From Sandaracinus amylolyticus (lineage in GTDB: Bacteria > Myxococcota_A > Polyangia > Polyangiales > Sandaracinaceae): a stretch of 64,000 bases of DNA. The stretch lies in the NCBI RefSeq assembly GCF_000737325.1, contig NZ_CP011125.1:1302001-1366000 (forward strand), read 5' to 3'. Below the pieces are notes generated by a model. It ran no database searches and had not been told where the DNA came from. It saw nothing but the letters and a program-made list of their open reading frames with translations. A program made the position numbers and the translations under genes. Below, piece after piece: positions 27,901-36,106 of the stretch (position 1 is the first letter of the stretch; each line of letters opens with the position of its first letter).

Positions 27901-28854
27901 TCACAGCGGCATCGGCCGGCGCGGCCGGATCGGCGCGGCGCGCCGGAACGCTTCGATTCGAGCGCTCACCTCGAAGATGGTCTCGGTGCCTTCGAGCATC
28001 TTCAGATAGAGCGAGCGCCGTGCGAGCGCCTCGAGCTCGAACGTCCAGTAGAGACACATCAGCGGGTTCACGAAGAGCTCGCTGCGCTCGGTGCGCGCGA
28101 GCCGTTTCACATCGCCGAACTCGCCGGCGAGCGCCGACGCGATCGAGCCGTTCACGATGCTGCCACGCGGAAAGCGTCGCTCCGCGTGCTCCACCGCGTC
28201 GAGGAACACGCGCGCTTCGGGCATCGATGGAAGCAGCGAGAACGCGCCGAGGAACGCGTGCTCGCGCTGGAGGGCGGCGACGGCCTCGAGCACCGACACG
28301 TGCGAGACGCCGTGGAAGTGATCGATGCCGAACCCGAGACACGTCACGAGGCGATGCGCGATCGACGCGAGCCCCGCGACGGCGGCGAGGCTCGTCGCGT
28401 CCTCCTCGGGCGTGCCGAGCCCCGGCTCGTCGCCGCGCATCAGGATGTCGGTCCCGCCGTCGACCAGGACGATCGCGTCGAGATCGAGCGTTGCTGCGAG
28501 CTCGGCGTACGCCTCTCGCAAGGGCGCCACTCCGACCTTCTCGAAGCAGTGGATCGGCGCGTCGATCCCGCGCGCCGAGAGGAGCTCGCAGAGCGCTTGC
28601 TCGGGGAAGTAGCGCTCCGCGCCACGCGTGCGCGCATCGACGCGCGCGATCACGGGATGCGTGCGAACCGCGTCGGTATCGCCGAGGTAGGTGAACGAGA
28701 GATTCGCGAGGTGGACGTCCTTGCCCTGCGCGCGCAACGCGAGGAACAACGGCACTCCACAATAGACGTCGTACCCGCCTCCCGCGCCCGCGATCAGGAT
28801 CCGCCGCGCTGCGCCGAGACGCGTCACGAGTGGCGAATGCGCGAGCGACGTCAC
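27901..28854 (-). CDS. DUF1152 family protein
   Basis: A 317-residue protein matching DUF1152. It begins with a Rossmann-like glycine-rich loop RILIAGAGGGYDVYCGVPL and has DAIVLVDGGTDILMRGDE in the middle and CLGFGIDHFHGVSH further on. The His/Asp pattern suggests an enzyme, but the family has no established reaction. It is the last of a minus-strand group after the DJ-1/PfpI gene, 52 bases downstream of it. Confidence 0.85.
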   Translation of the reverse strand: MTSLAHSPLVTRLGAARRILIAGAGGGYDVYCGVPLFLALRAQGKDVHLANLSFTYLGDTDAVRTHPVIARVDARTRGAERYFPEQALCELLSARGIDAPIHCFEKVGVAPLREAYAELAATLDLDAIVLVDGGTDILMRGDEPGLGTPEEDATSLAAVAGLASIAHRLVTCLGFGIDHFHGVSHVSVLEAVAALQREHAFLGAFSLLPSMPEARVFLDAVEHAERRFPRGSIVNGSIASALAGEFGDVKRLARTERSELFVNPLMCLYWTFELEALARRSLYLKMLEGTETIFEVSARIEAFRRAAPIRPRRPMPL

Positions 28855-28906
28855 GTGGCGATCCTCCTGCTTTCCTAACTTCCTGCTCTCCTCGAAAGCT
28901 CTCTCC

Positions 28907-29506
28907 TCATCTCCGCGTCCAGATGGACGCAGTCCGCGGATGCTCCGCGCGCGTCGATGCGCGCTGTGCCGCCTCCTCGCCGCACAGGCGTGCGATCAGA
29001 TGCAGCGCGAGGTCGATCCCGCTCGTCACGCCGCCCGCGGTGATCACGTCGCCGTCGTCGACCACGCGTGCGTCGACGAGCACGCCGCCGTTCTTCTCGA
29101 GCGCGTCGCGCGCGACCTGGTGCGTCGTGCACGGACGACCGCGCAGGAAGCCCGCGGCCGAGAGCAGCATCGCGCCCGTGCACACCGAGGCCACGCTCGC
29201 GCCGGTCGCGCGCAGCCGCTGCAGCTCGCGCGCGAGCTTCGTCTGCGCGATCTGCGCGCGCACGCCTTGATCGCCGCGCGTCCATCCGCCGCCCGGCACG
29301 ATCACCCAGTCGCACGTGCTCGGGATCGCGTCGCGCACCTCGATGCGCAGCCCGTGCGCGCCCTCGATCACGCTCGGTGCATCGAGCGCGCACAGCACGA
29401 CCTCGAGCCCCGGTGGCTCGCTCGCCGCGCTGCGGAGGATCTCGTAGGGAGCGATCGCGTCGAGCTCGTCGACGCCTTGGAACACCGGGATCGCGATGCG
29501 CATCAC
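28907..29506 (-). CDS. DJ-1/PfpI family protein
   Basis: A 199-residue member of the class I glutamine-amidotransferase-like DJ-1/PfpI superfamily. The nucleophilic elbow is SVCTGAMLLSAAG (Cys near 109). ITAGGVTSGIDLALHL is the conserved C-terminal part and VIVPGGGWTRG the oxyanion region. Its pattern resembles the InhA isonitrile hydratase and ThiJ-like subgroup. The substrate is unknown. It sits 35 bases downstream of the SDR gene and may be part of the same transcript. Confidence 0.88.
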   Translation of the reverse strand: MMRIAIPVFQGVDELDAIAPYEILRSAASEPPGLEVVLCALDAPSVIEGAHGLRIEVRDAIPSTCDWVIVPGGGWTRGDQGVRAQIAQTKLARELQRLRATGASVASVCTGAMLLSAAGFLRGRPCTTHQVARDALEKNGGVLVDARVVDDGDVITAGGVTSGIDLALHLIARLCGEEAAQRASTRAEHPRTASIWTRR

Positions 29507-29541
29507 CGTTGTTTATCACCGACGCGCGCCGGCGCGATCGC

Positions 29542-30321
29542 TCACGCCGTGGGCACCGTTCCGCCGTCGATGACGATCTCGGTCCCGGTGATCGAGCCCG
29601 CCCGCGGGGACGCGACGAACGTGATCAGATCCGCGACCTCGCGCGGCGTCGCGGGCCGCCCCAGCGGGATCCCGCCGAGCGAGCCCATGATGATCTTCTT
29701 GCCGCCTTCGTAGTCGGTGCCCGCCTGCGCAGCGAGGCGCTCCGCGAGACGCGTCGCCGCTTCGGTCTCGATCCAGCCGGGGGACACGCGCACGACGCGC
29801 ACGCCCTTCGGGCTCACTTCCTTCGAGAGCGCCTTGCTGTAGGTCGACAGCGCCGCCTTCGCGGCCGCGTACGCGGTGGTCGACTCGGGCAGCGGGAGCT
29901 GGTGCTGGATCGAGGTGACGTGCACGACGACGCCGGAGCCCTGCGCCAGCATCGCGGGCACGAGGGCGCGGTCGAGGCGCACGGCAGGCATCAGGTTGAG
30001 GCCCAGCTCGCGAGTCCACTGCTCGTCGTCGAGCGCGGCGAAGCCACCCGCAGGCGCGCTCGATCCTCCGAGCAGGTTCACCAGGATGTCGATGCCGCCG
30101 AGGTGCGCGAGCGTCTCCTGCACGACGAGCGCGCAGCCGTCGGCCGTGGTGACGTCCGCCGCGACGTAGTGGACGCCGTCGGCGTCGTCCGGCGCCGACC
30201 GCGCGGTCGCGACGACGCGGACGCCTGCTTCTCGGAGCGCGCGTACGACCGCGGCCCCGACGCCCTTCGTTCCGCCGGTCACGAGCGCGCGGCGGCCGCT
30301 CAGCTCGAGGTCGAAGCTCAC
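29542..30321 (-). CDS. Short-chain dehydrogenase/reductase
   Basis: A 259-residue SDR oxidoreductase. The cofactor loop is [14 protein letters not shown] (TGxxxGxG), the structural motif NLLGG stands in the place of NNAG, and the catalytic Ser-Tyr-Lys is [27 protein letters not shown] follows. The GTG start at 30321 overlaps the stop of the SnoaL-like gene (GTGA), so the two are coupled. The operon is divergent from an HxlR regulator, a common arrangement for redox or aldehyde detoxification cassettes. Confidence 0.9.
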   Translation of the reverse strand: MSFDLELSGRRALVTGGTKGVGAAVVRALREAGVRVVATARSAPDDADGVHYVAADVTTADGCALVVQETLAHLGGIDILVNLLGGSSAPAGGFAALDDEQWTRELGLNLMPAVRLDRALVPAMLAQGSGVVVHVTSIQHQLPLPESTTAYAAAKAALSTYSKALSKEVSPKGVRVVRVSPGWIETEAATRLAERLAAQAGTDYEGGKKIIMGSLGGIPLGRPATPREVADLITFVASPRAGSITGTEIVIDGGTVPTA

Positions 30322-30662
30322 GGCGTGATCTCGAGTCGGGTGATGAGCTCGCCGCGCACGGCGAAGCGATATCGCAGCTGGATGGGGCTGCCCGGGAAGC
30401 TGCCGCGCACCAGCGCGGTGACCGTGGTTCGCTCCGCTGCGGTCTCGGAGCCGAGCGGCTCGGTCGTGAACCGATAATTCGCGACGCTGTCCGCGCTCCA
30501 CGCCGCGATGGCGGCGCGACCGCGGTGCTGGCGCCCCTCGTCCAGCACGACGGCGTCCTCGGTGAAGCACCGAGCGACGGCCTCCGGATCGGTCGTCTGG
30601 TGTGCGAAGAAGCGCGCGACGGGCCCGAGCAGCTCGGGACGGGACGACGTGTTCGTGTGCAT
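30318..30662 (-). CDS. SnoaL-like (NTF2 fold) protein
   Basis: A 114-residue protein of the SnoaL/NTF2-like fold: [32 protein letters not shown] is the opening (shown in part), then [10 protein letters not shown] and a C-terminal strand pair. Such proteins are small cyclases, isomerases or scaffold partners of oxidoreductases. The start at ATG 30662 removes an N-terminal stretch that would run through the regulator promoter. It is the first gene of the operon with the SDR. Confidence 0.82.
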   Translation of the reverse strand: MHTNTSSRPELLGPVARFFAHQTTDPEAVARCFTEDAVVLDEGRQHRGRAAIAAWSADSVANYRFTTEPLGSETAAERTTVTALVRGSFPGSPIQLRYRFAVRGELITRLEITP

Positions 30663-30712
30663 GGCGATGCTTCTAAGAAGCGGGTATCCATCACGCAAGA
30701 ACACACGAAAAA
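30663..30712. promoter_or_regulatory. Divergent promoter region with palindrome
   Basis: The 50-base space between the SnoaL/SDR operon and the HxlR gene contains GCTTCT-A-AGAAGC (30669-30681), a perfect 6-base dyad. It is the likely operator site for the HxlR-type regulator encoded beside it. The composition is noticeably less GC-rich than the surroundings. Confidence 0.5.
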
Positions 30713-31093
30713 GTGGGGTACGCACCTTTGGGTAAGCATGACCATCACACGCCCGCGACGGCGGCCAGCGGCATCGAGGATGCGATCCACATGCTCGAGG
30801 GGCGCTGGAAGCTGGTCATCCTCTTCCACCTCTTCGGAGGGAAGACGCTGCGCTTCTCGGACCTCGAGCGCGCGATCCCGGGCATCTCGCAGAAGATGCT
30901 CATCCAGCAGCTCCGGCAGCTCGAGCACGACGGCATCGTCGCGCGCACCGTCTACGCGCAGGTGCCGCCGAAGGTCGAGTACCACCTGACGGAGTGGGGG
31001 CAGTCGCTGTGCCCCGCGCTCGACGAGCTGCTCACCTGGGCCGAGAAACGCCCGACGCCGAAGCGCCCGCGCCGCGCGCCCAGGTCGTCGTGA
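30713..31093 (+). CDS. HxlR family transcriptional regulator
   Basis: A 126-residue winged-helix regulator. The core is MLEGRWKLVILFHLFGGKTLRF (in part), then ISQKMLIQQLRQLEHDGIVART and VEYHLTEWGQSLCPALDEL, all standard HxlR signatures. The start is uncertain: GTG 30713 or TTG 30728. No Cys sits in the sensor position near the N-terminus. It probably controls the divergent SnoaL-SDR operon and itself through the palindrome between them. Confidence 0.9.
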   Translation: MGYAPLGKHDHHTPATAASGIEDAIHMLEGRWKLVILFHLFGGKTLRFSDLERAIPGISQKMLIQQLRQLEHDGIVARTVYAQVPPKVEYHLTEWGQSLCPALDELLTWAEKRPTPKRPRRAPRSS

Positions 31094-31105
31094 CGACTCG
31101 CGACG

Positions 31106-31726
31106 TCACATCACGCGCTTCGCGAGGACGACGGCGTCCACGCCCGTCCCCGCGATCGCGCGCGGTCGCTCCTCCGCGACGACGAGCTCCCACGCGCTGC
31201 GATCGAGCGCGGCGACGGCGCTCTCGACCGAGACCTGCACCTGGCCCGAGGCGGCCGTGGGCTTCCCCGTCGCGGGATCGATCGGACGGTGGCCGACCAT
31301 GAGCAACGCGCCGCCGGGCGCGACGCCGCTCGCCATGCGCCGCACCGTCTCGTCCACCGATCCCGCGACGTGCACGTAGAGGCACACCACGAGGTCGAAC
31401 TGCGCGCGGGGCGGCGTCCACGCGCCGAGGTCCGCCTCGACCCACGTGATGCGCGCGGCGATCTCCGGTCCCAGAGCTTCGGCCGTCGATCGCGCATGCG
31501 CGAGCGCGCTCGCCGAGAAGTCGACCGCGGTGACCGTCCATCCGTGCGCGGCGAGCCAGAGCGTCTCCGCGCCGTGACCGCACCCCGCGTCGAGCACGCG
31601 CCCCGGTCGAAGGCTCGCGATCTCGGTGATCAGGTGCGCGTTCGGCGGACGGCGCGCGACCTTGTCGGGGTGCTCGCGCAGTGTCTTCGCCCAGAGCCCT
31701 TCCCAGTACGCGCGGTCGTACGTCAT
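31106..31726 (-). CDS. Class I SAM-dependent methyltransferase
   Basis: A 206-residue methyltransferase. It starts MTYDRAYWEGLWAK, has the SAM loop VLDAGCGHGAETLWLA (motif I) and acidic VDFSASAL (motif II), then DLVVCLYVHVAGS. The arrangement resembles TehB- and thiopurine-type methyltransferases that act on small molecules. It converges on the HxlR gene with a 12-base gap and is divergent from the dehalogenase-like gene. Confidence 0.88.
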   Translation of the reverse strand: MTYDRAYWEGLWAKTLREHPDKVARRPPNAHLITEIASLRPGRVLDAGCGHGAETLWLAAHGWTVTAVDFSASALAHARSTAEALGPEIAARITWVEADLGAWTPPRAQFDLVVCLYVHVAGSVDETVRRMASGVAPGGALLMVGHRPIDPATGKPTAASGQVQVSVESAVAALDRSAWELVVAEERPRAIAGTGVDAVVLAKRVM

Positions 31727-31839
31727 GGCCGACACGTGAGGCTGTCGCGCTGCCGTGTCGAGTCGGCCGCCAGCCCCGGAGGTTGCGTCGTGCAGCGATG
31801 TGGACGACCGTCGATCCACAGCCGAGACGAGGACCCACG

Positions 31840-32754
31840 ATGAGCGCGATCTTCGAGGATGCGCCGGCGCTCCCGCGCTGGCTCGAGAACGAGCTCCCGT
31901 TCCGACGCCGCGTCGCGCGGATCGACGGTCGCCGCATCCACTTCATCGACGAGGGCGCGGGAACACCCGTCGTGCTGATGCACGGCAACCCGACGTGGTG
32001 CTTCCTGTGGCGCAAGGTGATCACGCGCCTGCGTGATCGAGGCGGGCTGCGCCTGATCGCGCCCGACCTGCTCGGCCTCGGGCTCTCCGACAAGCTGCGC
32101 GCGCCGAGTGATCATCGCCTCGACGTGCACGCGCAGGCGATCGCGAGCCTGCTCGACGCGCTCGAGCTCGAGGGCGCGGTGATCGCCGCGCAGGACTGGG
32201 GCGGGCCGATCGGCGTCGGCGCGGCGATGCTGCGCGCGTCGTCGCGACCCGACTTCGTGCGCGGGCTCGTGCTCGCGAACACCGCGGTGCTCGAGCCGAA
32301 GCGACCGTTCCGCACCACCGCGTTCCATCGCTTCTCGCACATGCCGATCGCGAGCGACGTCGCGTTCCGCGGCGCGCTGTTCCCGGTGCCGATCCTGCAT
32401 CGCGTGCAGGGCGATCCGCGCTCGATCGGCTCGCGCGAGAAAGCCGCGTACGCGTGGCCGCTGCGGCGATGGAGCGATCGCGCGGCACCGCTCGGGCTCG
32501 CGCGCATGGTGCCGGACCGCGAGGAGCATCCGTCGGTGCCGTTCCTCGATCGACTCGGCGCGTTCGTGCGCGCGTATCGAGGGCCCGCCGCGCTGGTGTG
32601 GGGCGAGCGCGATCCGATCCTCGGGCGCGCGCTCGCGCGACATCGCGAAGCGCTGCCGCACGCGAGCATCGAGGTCACGAGCGCCGGACACTTCCTCCAG
32701 GAAGAAGTGCCCGACGAGCTCGCGCACGCGATCCGCTCCGTCGCGGGCGTCTAA
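31840..32754 (+). CDS. Haloalkane dehalogenase-like alpha/beta hydrolase
   Basis: A 304-residue alpha/beta hydrolase with the residues of haloalkane dehalogenases. HGNPTW (49-53) carries the halide-binding Asn, and QDWGGPIG holds nucleophile Asp119 followed by Trp120. WGERDPI carries the acid and GHFLQEE the catalytic His. These enzymes hydrolyse carbon-halogen bonds; related hydrolases use the same nucleophile on other substrates. GAGGA lies six bases ahead of ATG 31840. It is divergent from the methyltransferase. Confidence 0.85.
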   Translation: MSAIFEDAPALPRWLENELPFRRRVARIDGRRIHFIDEGAGTPVVLMHGNPTWCFLWRKVITRLRDRGGLRLIAPDLLGLGLSDKLRAPSDHRLDVHAQAIASLLDALELEGAVIAAQDWGGPIGVGAAMLRASSRPDFVRGLVLANTAVLEPKRPFRTTAFHRFSHMPIASDVAFRGALFPVPILHRVQGDPRSIGSREKAAYAWPLRRWSDRAAPLGLARMVPDREEHPSVPFLDRLGAFVRAYRGPAALVWGERDPILGRALARHREALPHASIEVTSAGHFLQEEVPDELAHAIRSVAGV

Positions 32755-32870
32755 CGAGGTGAACCTCAGCTCGGGCACCGCGTTGGCCTCTTCCTTTCCG
32801 GAGCGCGCGTGCGGCGCGCCCTCCCTCGTCGGGCAAAGCCCGCCGAGCCTCCCTCCCGCCCGAAACCCGA

Positions 32871-32903
32871 GACCACTCGCGGCGAGGCTCGACGCGAGTG
32901 GTC
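32871..32903. terminator. Bidirectional terminator
   Basis: GACCACTCGCG and CGCGAGTGGTC form an 11-base stem with an 11-base loop, between the convergent dehalogenase-like (+) and thioesterase (-) genes. The outer A-T pair extends it. The rest of the gap 32755-32910 is empty. Confidence 0.75.
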
Positions 32904-32910
32904 TTCGGGG

Positions 32911-33357
32911 TCAGCCGTTCTTGCGCAGGAACCAGCGCGCGCTCATCTCCGCGACCGCGCGCCCCGCGCCGTCCTCGATCACCACACGCACCGGGACCTC
33001 GGCGCCCTTGGGGCTCGACGCGAGCGCGTCGAGCACGGCCTCGCGCGTCGTCGCGAGCTCGGCGCGCGCGACGGCGGCGCCCATCGCGAGCTTGCGGTAG
33101 TCGACGCTCGCGCCAGCGAGCAGCGGGAGCACCTCGCCGAGGCGATCGGCGAACGCGGAGAACACGACCGCGCCCGATGCGGCCTCCGCGGCGGCGTACA
33201 TCGCGGCGGCGTGAGGCCCCCCGACGTGGTTCTTGAGCGAGGGCACGTCGGGCAGCTTCACCGCCGCGCGACCGGGCTCTGCCTCGATCACCTCGAGCCC
33301 GAGGAACGCGTTGAACGGAACGCCCGCGATCGCCTGCTGGACTGCCTGCACGCTCAT
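32911..33357 (-). CDS. Hot-dog fold thioesterase (DUF4442/PaaI-like)
   Basis: A 148-residue single-hot-dog protein. The central helix segment is LKNHVGGPHAAAMYAAAEAASG, with His-Gly and the following acidic Glu as in PaaI-like acyl-CoA thioesterases, and the usual strands follow. The substrate is probably an acyl- or aryl-CoA. A perfect dyad lies 13 bases upstream of its start and a TetR gene lies 570 bases away, suggesting repression in response to an acyl compound. Confidence 0.8.
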   Translation of the reverse strand: MSVQAVQQAIAGVPFNAFLGLEVIEAEPGRAAVKLPDVPSLKNHVGGPHAAAMYAAAEAASGAVVFSAFADRLGEVLPLLAGASVDYRKLAMGAAVARAELATTREAVLDALASSPKGAEVPVRVVIEDGAGRAVAEMSARWFLRKNG

Positions 33358-33369
33358 GCTCGCCTCCTC

Positions 33370-33388
33370 ATGTCACCAGTGGTGACAT
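33370..33388 (-). promoter_or_regulatory. Operator dyad upstream of the thioesterase gene
   Basis: ATGTCACCA-G-TGGTGACAT is a perfect 9-base inverted repeat around one base. It lies directly upstream of the thioesterase start (33357). Its length and AT-rich ends fit a TetR-family operator; the TetR gene at 33923-34600 is the obvious candidate regulator. Confidence 0.6.
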
Positions 33389-33417
33389 TGGGCCGGGCGC
33401 GCACGAGCGTCAAGCGA

Positions 33418-33879
33418 TCAGAAGCGCACGTCCGAGATCGCGACGCCGTCGAACCCCGCGGATGCGATGGCGTCCATCGTCTCGATCACCGTCGCGTACG
33501 CGATGCCGTCGTCGGCGCTCACCACCACGTCGTCCCCGCTCGATGCGCGCCGCAGCGCGAGGTGCGCGCGCAGCGCGTCGGGATCCGAGCCGCCGCTCGC
33601 GAACGGCAGCTCGACGCGATCCCCGGCTGCGCTCGCGACGACGTAGCGATCGGCGCGCAGCAGCACCGTCAACGCGGGCGTGTCGGGCGGGGCGATGGTC
33701 TCCGCCTCGTCGCTCGGCGTGAGCGTGCTCGCCTGCATCGCGGCGAGTCGGTTCCACACCGCGGTGACGAGCAGGAACATCACGCAGCAGAGCAGCAGGT
33801 CGATGAACGGGACGAGCGGGACGTCGTGATCGAGCGCGCGCTTGCCGCCGTGCGAGGAGCCGGTCGAGATCGATGCCAT
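33418..33879 (-). CDS. ExbD/TolR family protein
   Basis: A 153-residue inner-membrane protein with a single N-terminal transmembrane helix (VPLVPFIDLLLCCVMFLLVTA). The conserved Asp in the helix is the proton-channel residue of ExbD/TolR. The periplasmic domain of about 100 residues follows, ending GFDGVAISDVRF. ExbD works with ExbB to energise TonB or gliding machinery. No ExbB or TonB gene is adjacent, so it is an orphan here; a second such gene is at 43618-44151. Confidence 0.9.
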   Translation of the reverse strand: MASISTGSSHGGKRALDHDVPLVPFIDLLLCCVMFLLVTAVWNRLAAMQASTLTPSDEAETIAPPDTPALTVLLRADRYVVASAAGDRVELPFASGGSDPDALRAHLALRRASSGDDVVVSADDGIAYATVIETMDAIASAGFDGVAISDVRF

Positions 33880-33922
33880 GCGCGCTACGACCGCGCGGCG
33901 TGCCCTGCGGTTCCCGAGAAGA

Positions 33923-34600
33923 TCAGCGCGGCGTGGCCAGCGGTCGATCGCGACGCTCGAGGCCGCGCACCACGGGCCCGACGATCTCGCCCATGTACGC
34001 CTTCACGCGCTCGCGCCGGATCGGGATGCGCTTGCCGAGCAGCAGCACCGCGAAGCCGTGCGCCGAGGACCACACCGCGCCCGCTGCGCCGAGCACCGGC
34101 ACGTCCTCGAGCGCGCCGCGCGCGATGCCGTCGGCGATCAGCGACTTGAGCACGCCGAACGCGTCGCCGACCGCGGCCTCGAGCGTGGGGAAGCGCTCGT
34201 CCTCGTTCAAGCGCGGACCGAGCATCACGCGGAAGTGCGCGGGGCGATCGAGCGCGAACTGCACGTACGCATCGGCGAGCGCCATCAAGCGGGCGGGCGG
34301 ATCGTCCTCGGGCACCGCGGCGACGGCCTCGCGGATCTTCGCAATGAGATCGCGGAACCCACGCTCCGCGATCGCCGCGAGCAGCGCGCGCTTGTCCTCG
34401 AAGTGCCGGTACGCCGCGCTGTGATCCACGCCGACACGACGCGCGACGCCGCGCAGCGAGAGCGCGTCCTCGCCCTCCTCGGCGATCAGCGCGAGCGCGG
34501 CCTCGATCATCGCGCTCGGGAGATCTCCGTGGTGGTAGGCGCGCTCGGGCGGCTTGCTCGGAGCGGCCTTGCGCGAGGTGCGCTTCATCGCGCGCAGCAT
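33923..34600 (-). CDS. TetR family transcriptional regulator
   Basis: A 225-residue repressor. The helix-turn-helix is LSLRGVARRVGVDHSAAYRHF near residues 47-67. The C-terminal ligand domain resembles the WHG/TetR_C_33 type (PAHFRVMLGPRLNED). The start may be ATG 34600 or 34588. The likely target is the ATGTCACCA dyad upstream of the thioesterase gene, in the same direction beyond the ExbD gene. Confidence 0.9.
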   Translation of the reverse strand: MLRAMKRTSRKAAPSKPPERAYHHGDLPSAMIEAALALIAEEGEDALSLRGVARRVGVDHSAAYRHFEDKRALLAAIAERGFRDLIAKIREAVAAVPEDDPPARLMALADAYVQFALDRPAHFRVMLGPRLNEDERFPTLEAAVGDAFGVLKSLIADGIARGALEDVPVLGAAGAVWSSAHGFAVLLLGKRIPIRRERVKAYMGEIVGPVVRGLERRDRPLATPR

Positions 34601-34616
34601 AGTGGATGAACGACGA

Positions 34617-34649
34617 AGAGCCCGGAGCGCATGACGCGCCCCGGGCTCT
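34617..34649. terminator. Terminator-like hairpin
   Basis: AGAGCCCGG and CCGGGCTCT form a 9-base stem, with GCGC/GCGC inside, in the gap after the rhodanese gene (minus strand). In that direction it is followed by TCGTCGTTC rather than a strong T-run. Confidence 0.6.
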
Positions 34650-34669
34650 CTCCGATCACGTCGCGTCGA

Positions 34670-35134
34670 TCACTCGGCCGCCGGCGCGCCTGCACCCTCG
34701 ACCGGCTTGCCCGCGGCGATCCAGCCCTGGATGCCCGCGCCCATCACCGCGACGTTCGTGTAGCCGAGGCCCGACGCCGTCTCCGCCGCGACGTGGCTCG
34801 CCGAGCACTGCTCGTTCGCGCAATAGAACACGAGCTGCGTGCTGCGATCGGCGGGCAGCTGCTCCGCGGTGACCGCGTCGTAGTCGACCCACGTCGCGCC
34901 GGGCACGTGGTTCTGGTCGTAGGTCTCGCGCGAGTTCGCGTCGAACACCGCGACACGACCATCGGCCGCGGAGATCGCGGTCGCGACCTCGTCGACGGTG
35001 ATCTGCGCGAAGCTCGGCTGCGCCTCGCTGCCGCTCGAGGTGGTCTCCGCGGTCTCGGTGGTGGTCGTCGACGACGACGAGCCGCCGCATCCGACGAGCG
35101 CAGCGAGGACGAGGGCAATGCTGGCGTTCCGCAT
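34670..35134 (-). CDS. Rhodanese-domain lipoprotein
   Basis: A 154-residue lipoprotein: signal peptide with lipobox LVGC (Cys16), Ser/Thr-rich linker, then a rhodanese domain. FDANSRETYDQNHVPGATWV is the typical first part. The active-site loop is FYCANEQCSASH, which keeps the catalytic Cys but departs from the usual CRxGxR, and it ends with GIQGWIAAGKPV. It should act in the periplasm or at the outer membrane in sulfur transfer or thiol redox. It precedes the terminator hairpin at 34617-34649. Confidence 0.9.
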   Translation of the reverse strand: MRNASIALVLAALVGCGGSSSSTTTTETAETTSSGSEAQPSFAQITVDEVATAISAADGRVAVFDANSRETYDQNHVPGATWVDYDAVTAEQLPADRSTQLVFYCANEQCSASHVAAETASGLGYTNVAVMGAGIQGWIAAGKPVEGAGAPAAE

Positions 35135-35174
35135 CGAGGAAGTTCCTTTGTTCCGGGTAGGTACGAGGCCCCGA

Positions 35175-36035
35175 TCAGCTCTCGTCGTCATCACGATCGC
35201 GATCGCCGGCCACTGCGGCGGGGAGCGGGAACATCGCGAGCGCGGGGTCGCGATCGCGGCGGATGAAGCGACGCGAGGGGTCGCGCACCCAGCCGCGCTG
35301 GCGCCACTCGAAGTGCAGGTGCGGCGCGTTCGCGAAGCCGGTCTCGCCGACCTCGCCGATCACCTCGCCGCGCTCGACGTACTGGCCCGCGAACACGTGC
35401 GTCGCGCGGCAGTGCGCGTAGAGCGTGGAGGCGCCGTCCTGGTGCAGCAGGATCACGACGTTGCCCATGCCCGTGAGGCCGTCGTCGCTGTAGACGACGA
35501 GCCCGTCGCGCGCGGCGACGACGGGGTCCCCCTCGGGCGCGCCGATGTCGACGCCGTCGTGTCGACGATGCGCGAGGCCTGCGTCGCGCGTGAAGCCGAA
35601 GCGGCGACCGAGGTAGCCCGACGGCACCGGGAACGTGAGGTGCTCGTCGGCGTCGAGGTCGCGCACCGCGGCGAGCCACTCGTCGAACGGACGCGCGTGC
35701 ATGACGTGCATCGCGGTCGCGCGCAGGCCGAGCCCGAGGTGCTCCGCGAGCGCCGCCGCGGCGCCGTACGGCGTGGGCACGCGACGCTCGCCCTGGCAGA
35801 AGCGTCGATAGCCGCCGCGCGTGCGGCACTGTCGCGGCATCCGGCGGCGCTGTCGCGCAGGCTGCAACGGGAACGCGTCCGACGCGTCCGAGAGCCACGC
35901 CTCTGGAACGCGATCCGCGAGCACGACGCGCCCGAGGCGATCGAGCTGCTGCGCGCTCGTGGTGGCTGGATCGACGACGAAGAGAGCGGAGAGCGCGAGG
36001 GCGATCGTGAGGCACCGACACGCGTCGTTTCTCAT
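35175..36035 (-). CDS. M23 family metallopeptidase
   Basis: A 286-residue exported peptidase with a Sec signal peptide (cleaved near SAQQ, residue 29). The LytM/M23 domain occupies residues 135-265: HRRHDGVDIGAPEG supplies the first His-Asp pair and PHLHFEW the final HxH, with YAHC between. These are zinc endopeptidases of peptidoglycan cross-bridges. The N-terminal 100 residues are Arg-rich with Cys pairs and no known domain. The gene is 40 bases upstream of the rhodanese gene on the same strand. Confidence 0.9.
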   Translation of the reverse strand: MRNDACRCLTIALALSALFVVDPATTSAQQLDRLGRVVLADRVPEAWLSDASDAFPLQPARQRRRMPRQCRTRGGYRRFCQGERRVPTPYGAAAALAEHLGLGLRATAMHVMHARPFDEWLAAVRDLDADEHLTFPVPSGYLGRRFGFTRDAGLAHRRHDGVDIGAPEGDPVVAARDGLVVYSDDGLTGMGNVVILLHQDGASTLYAHCRATHVFAGQYVERGEVIGEVGETGFANAPHLHFEWRQRGWVRDPSRRFIRRDRDPALAMFPLPAAVAGDRDRDDDES

Positions 36036-36106
36036 GCGCGATCGACGCTACACGAGCCTCGTCGCGCGACGGAATGGGGATCGAGAAAGTTTGTGCTCAA
36101 ATGAAG

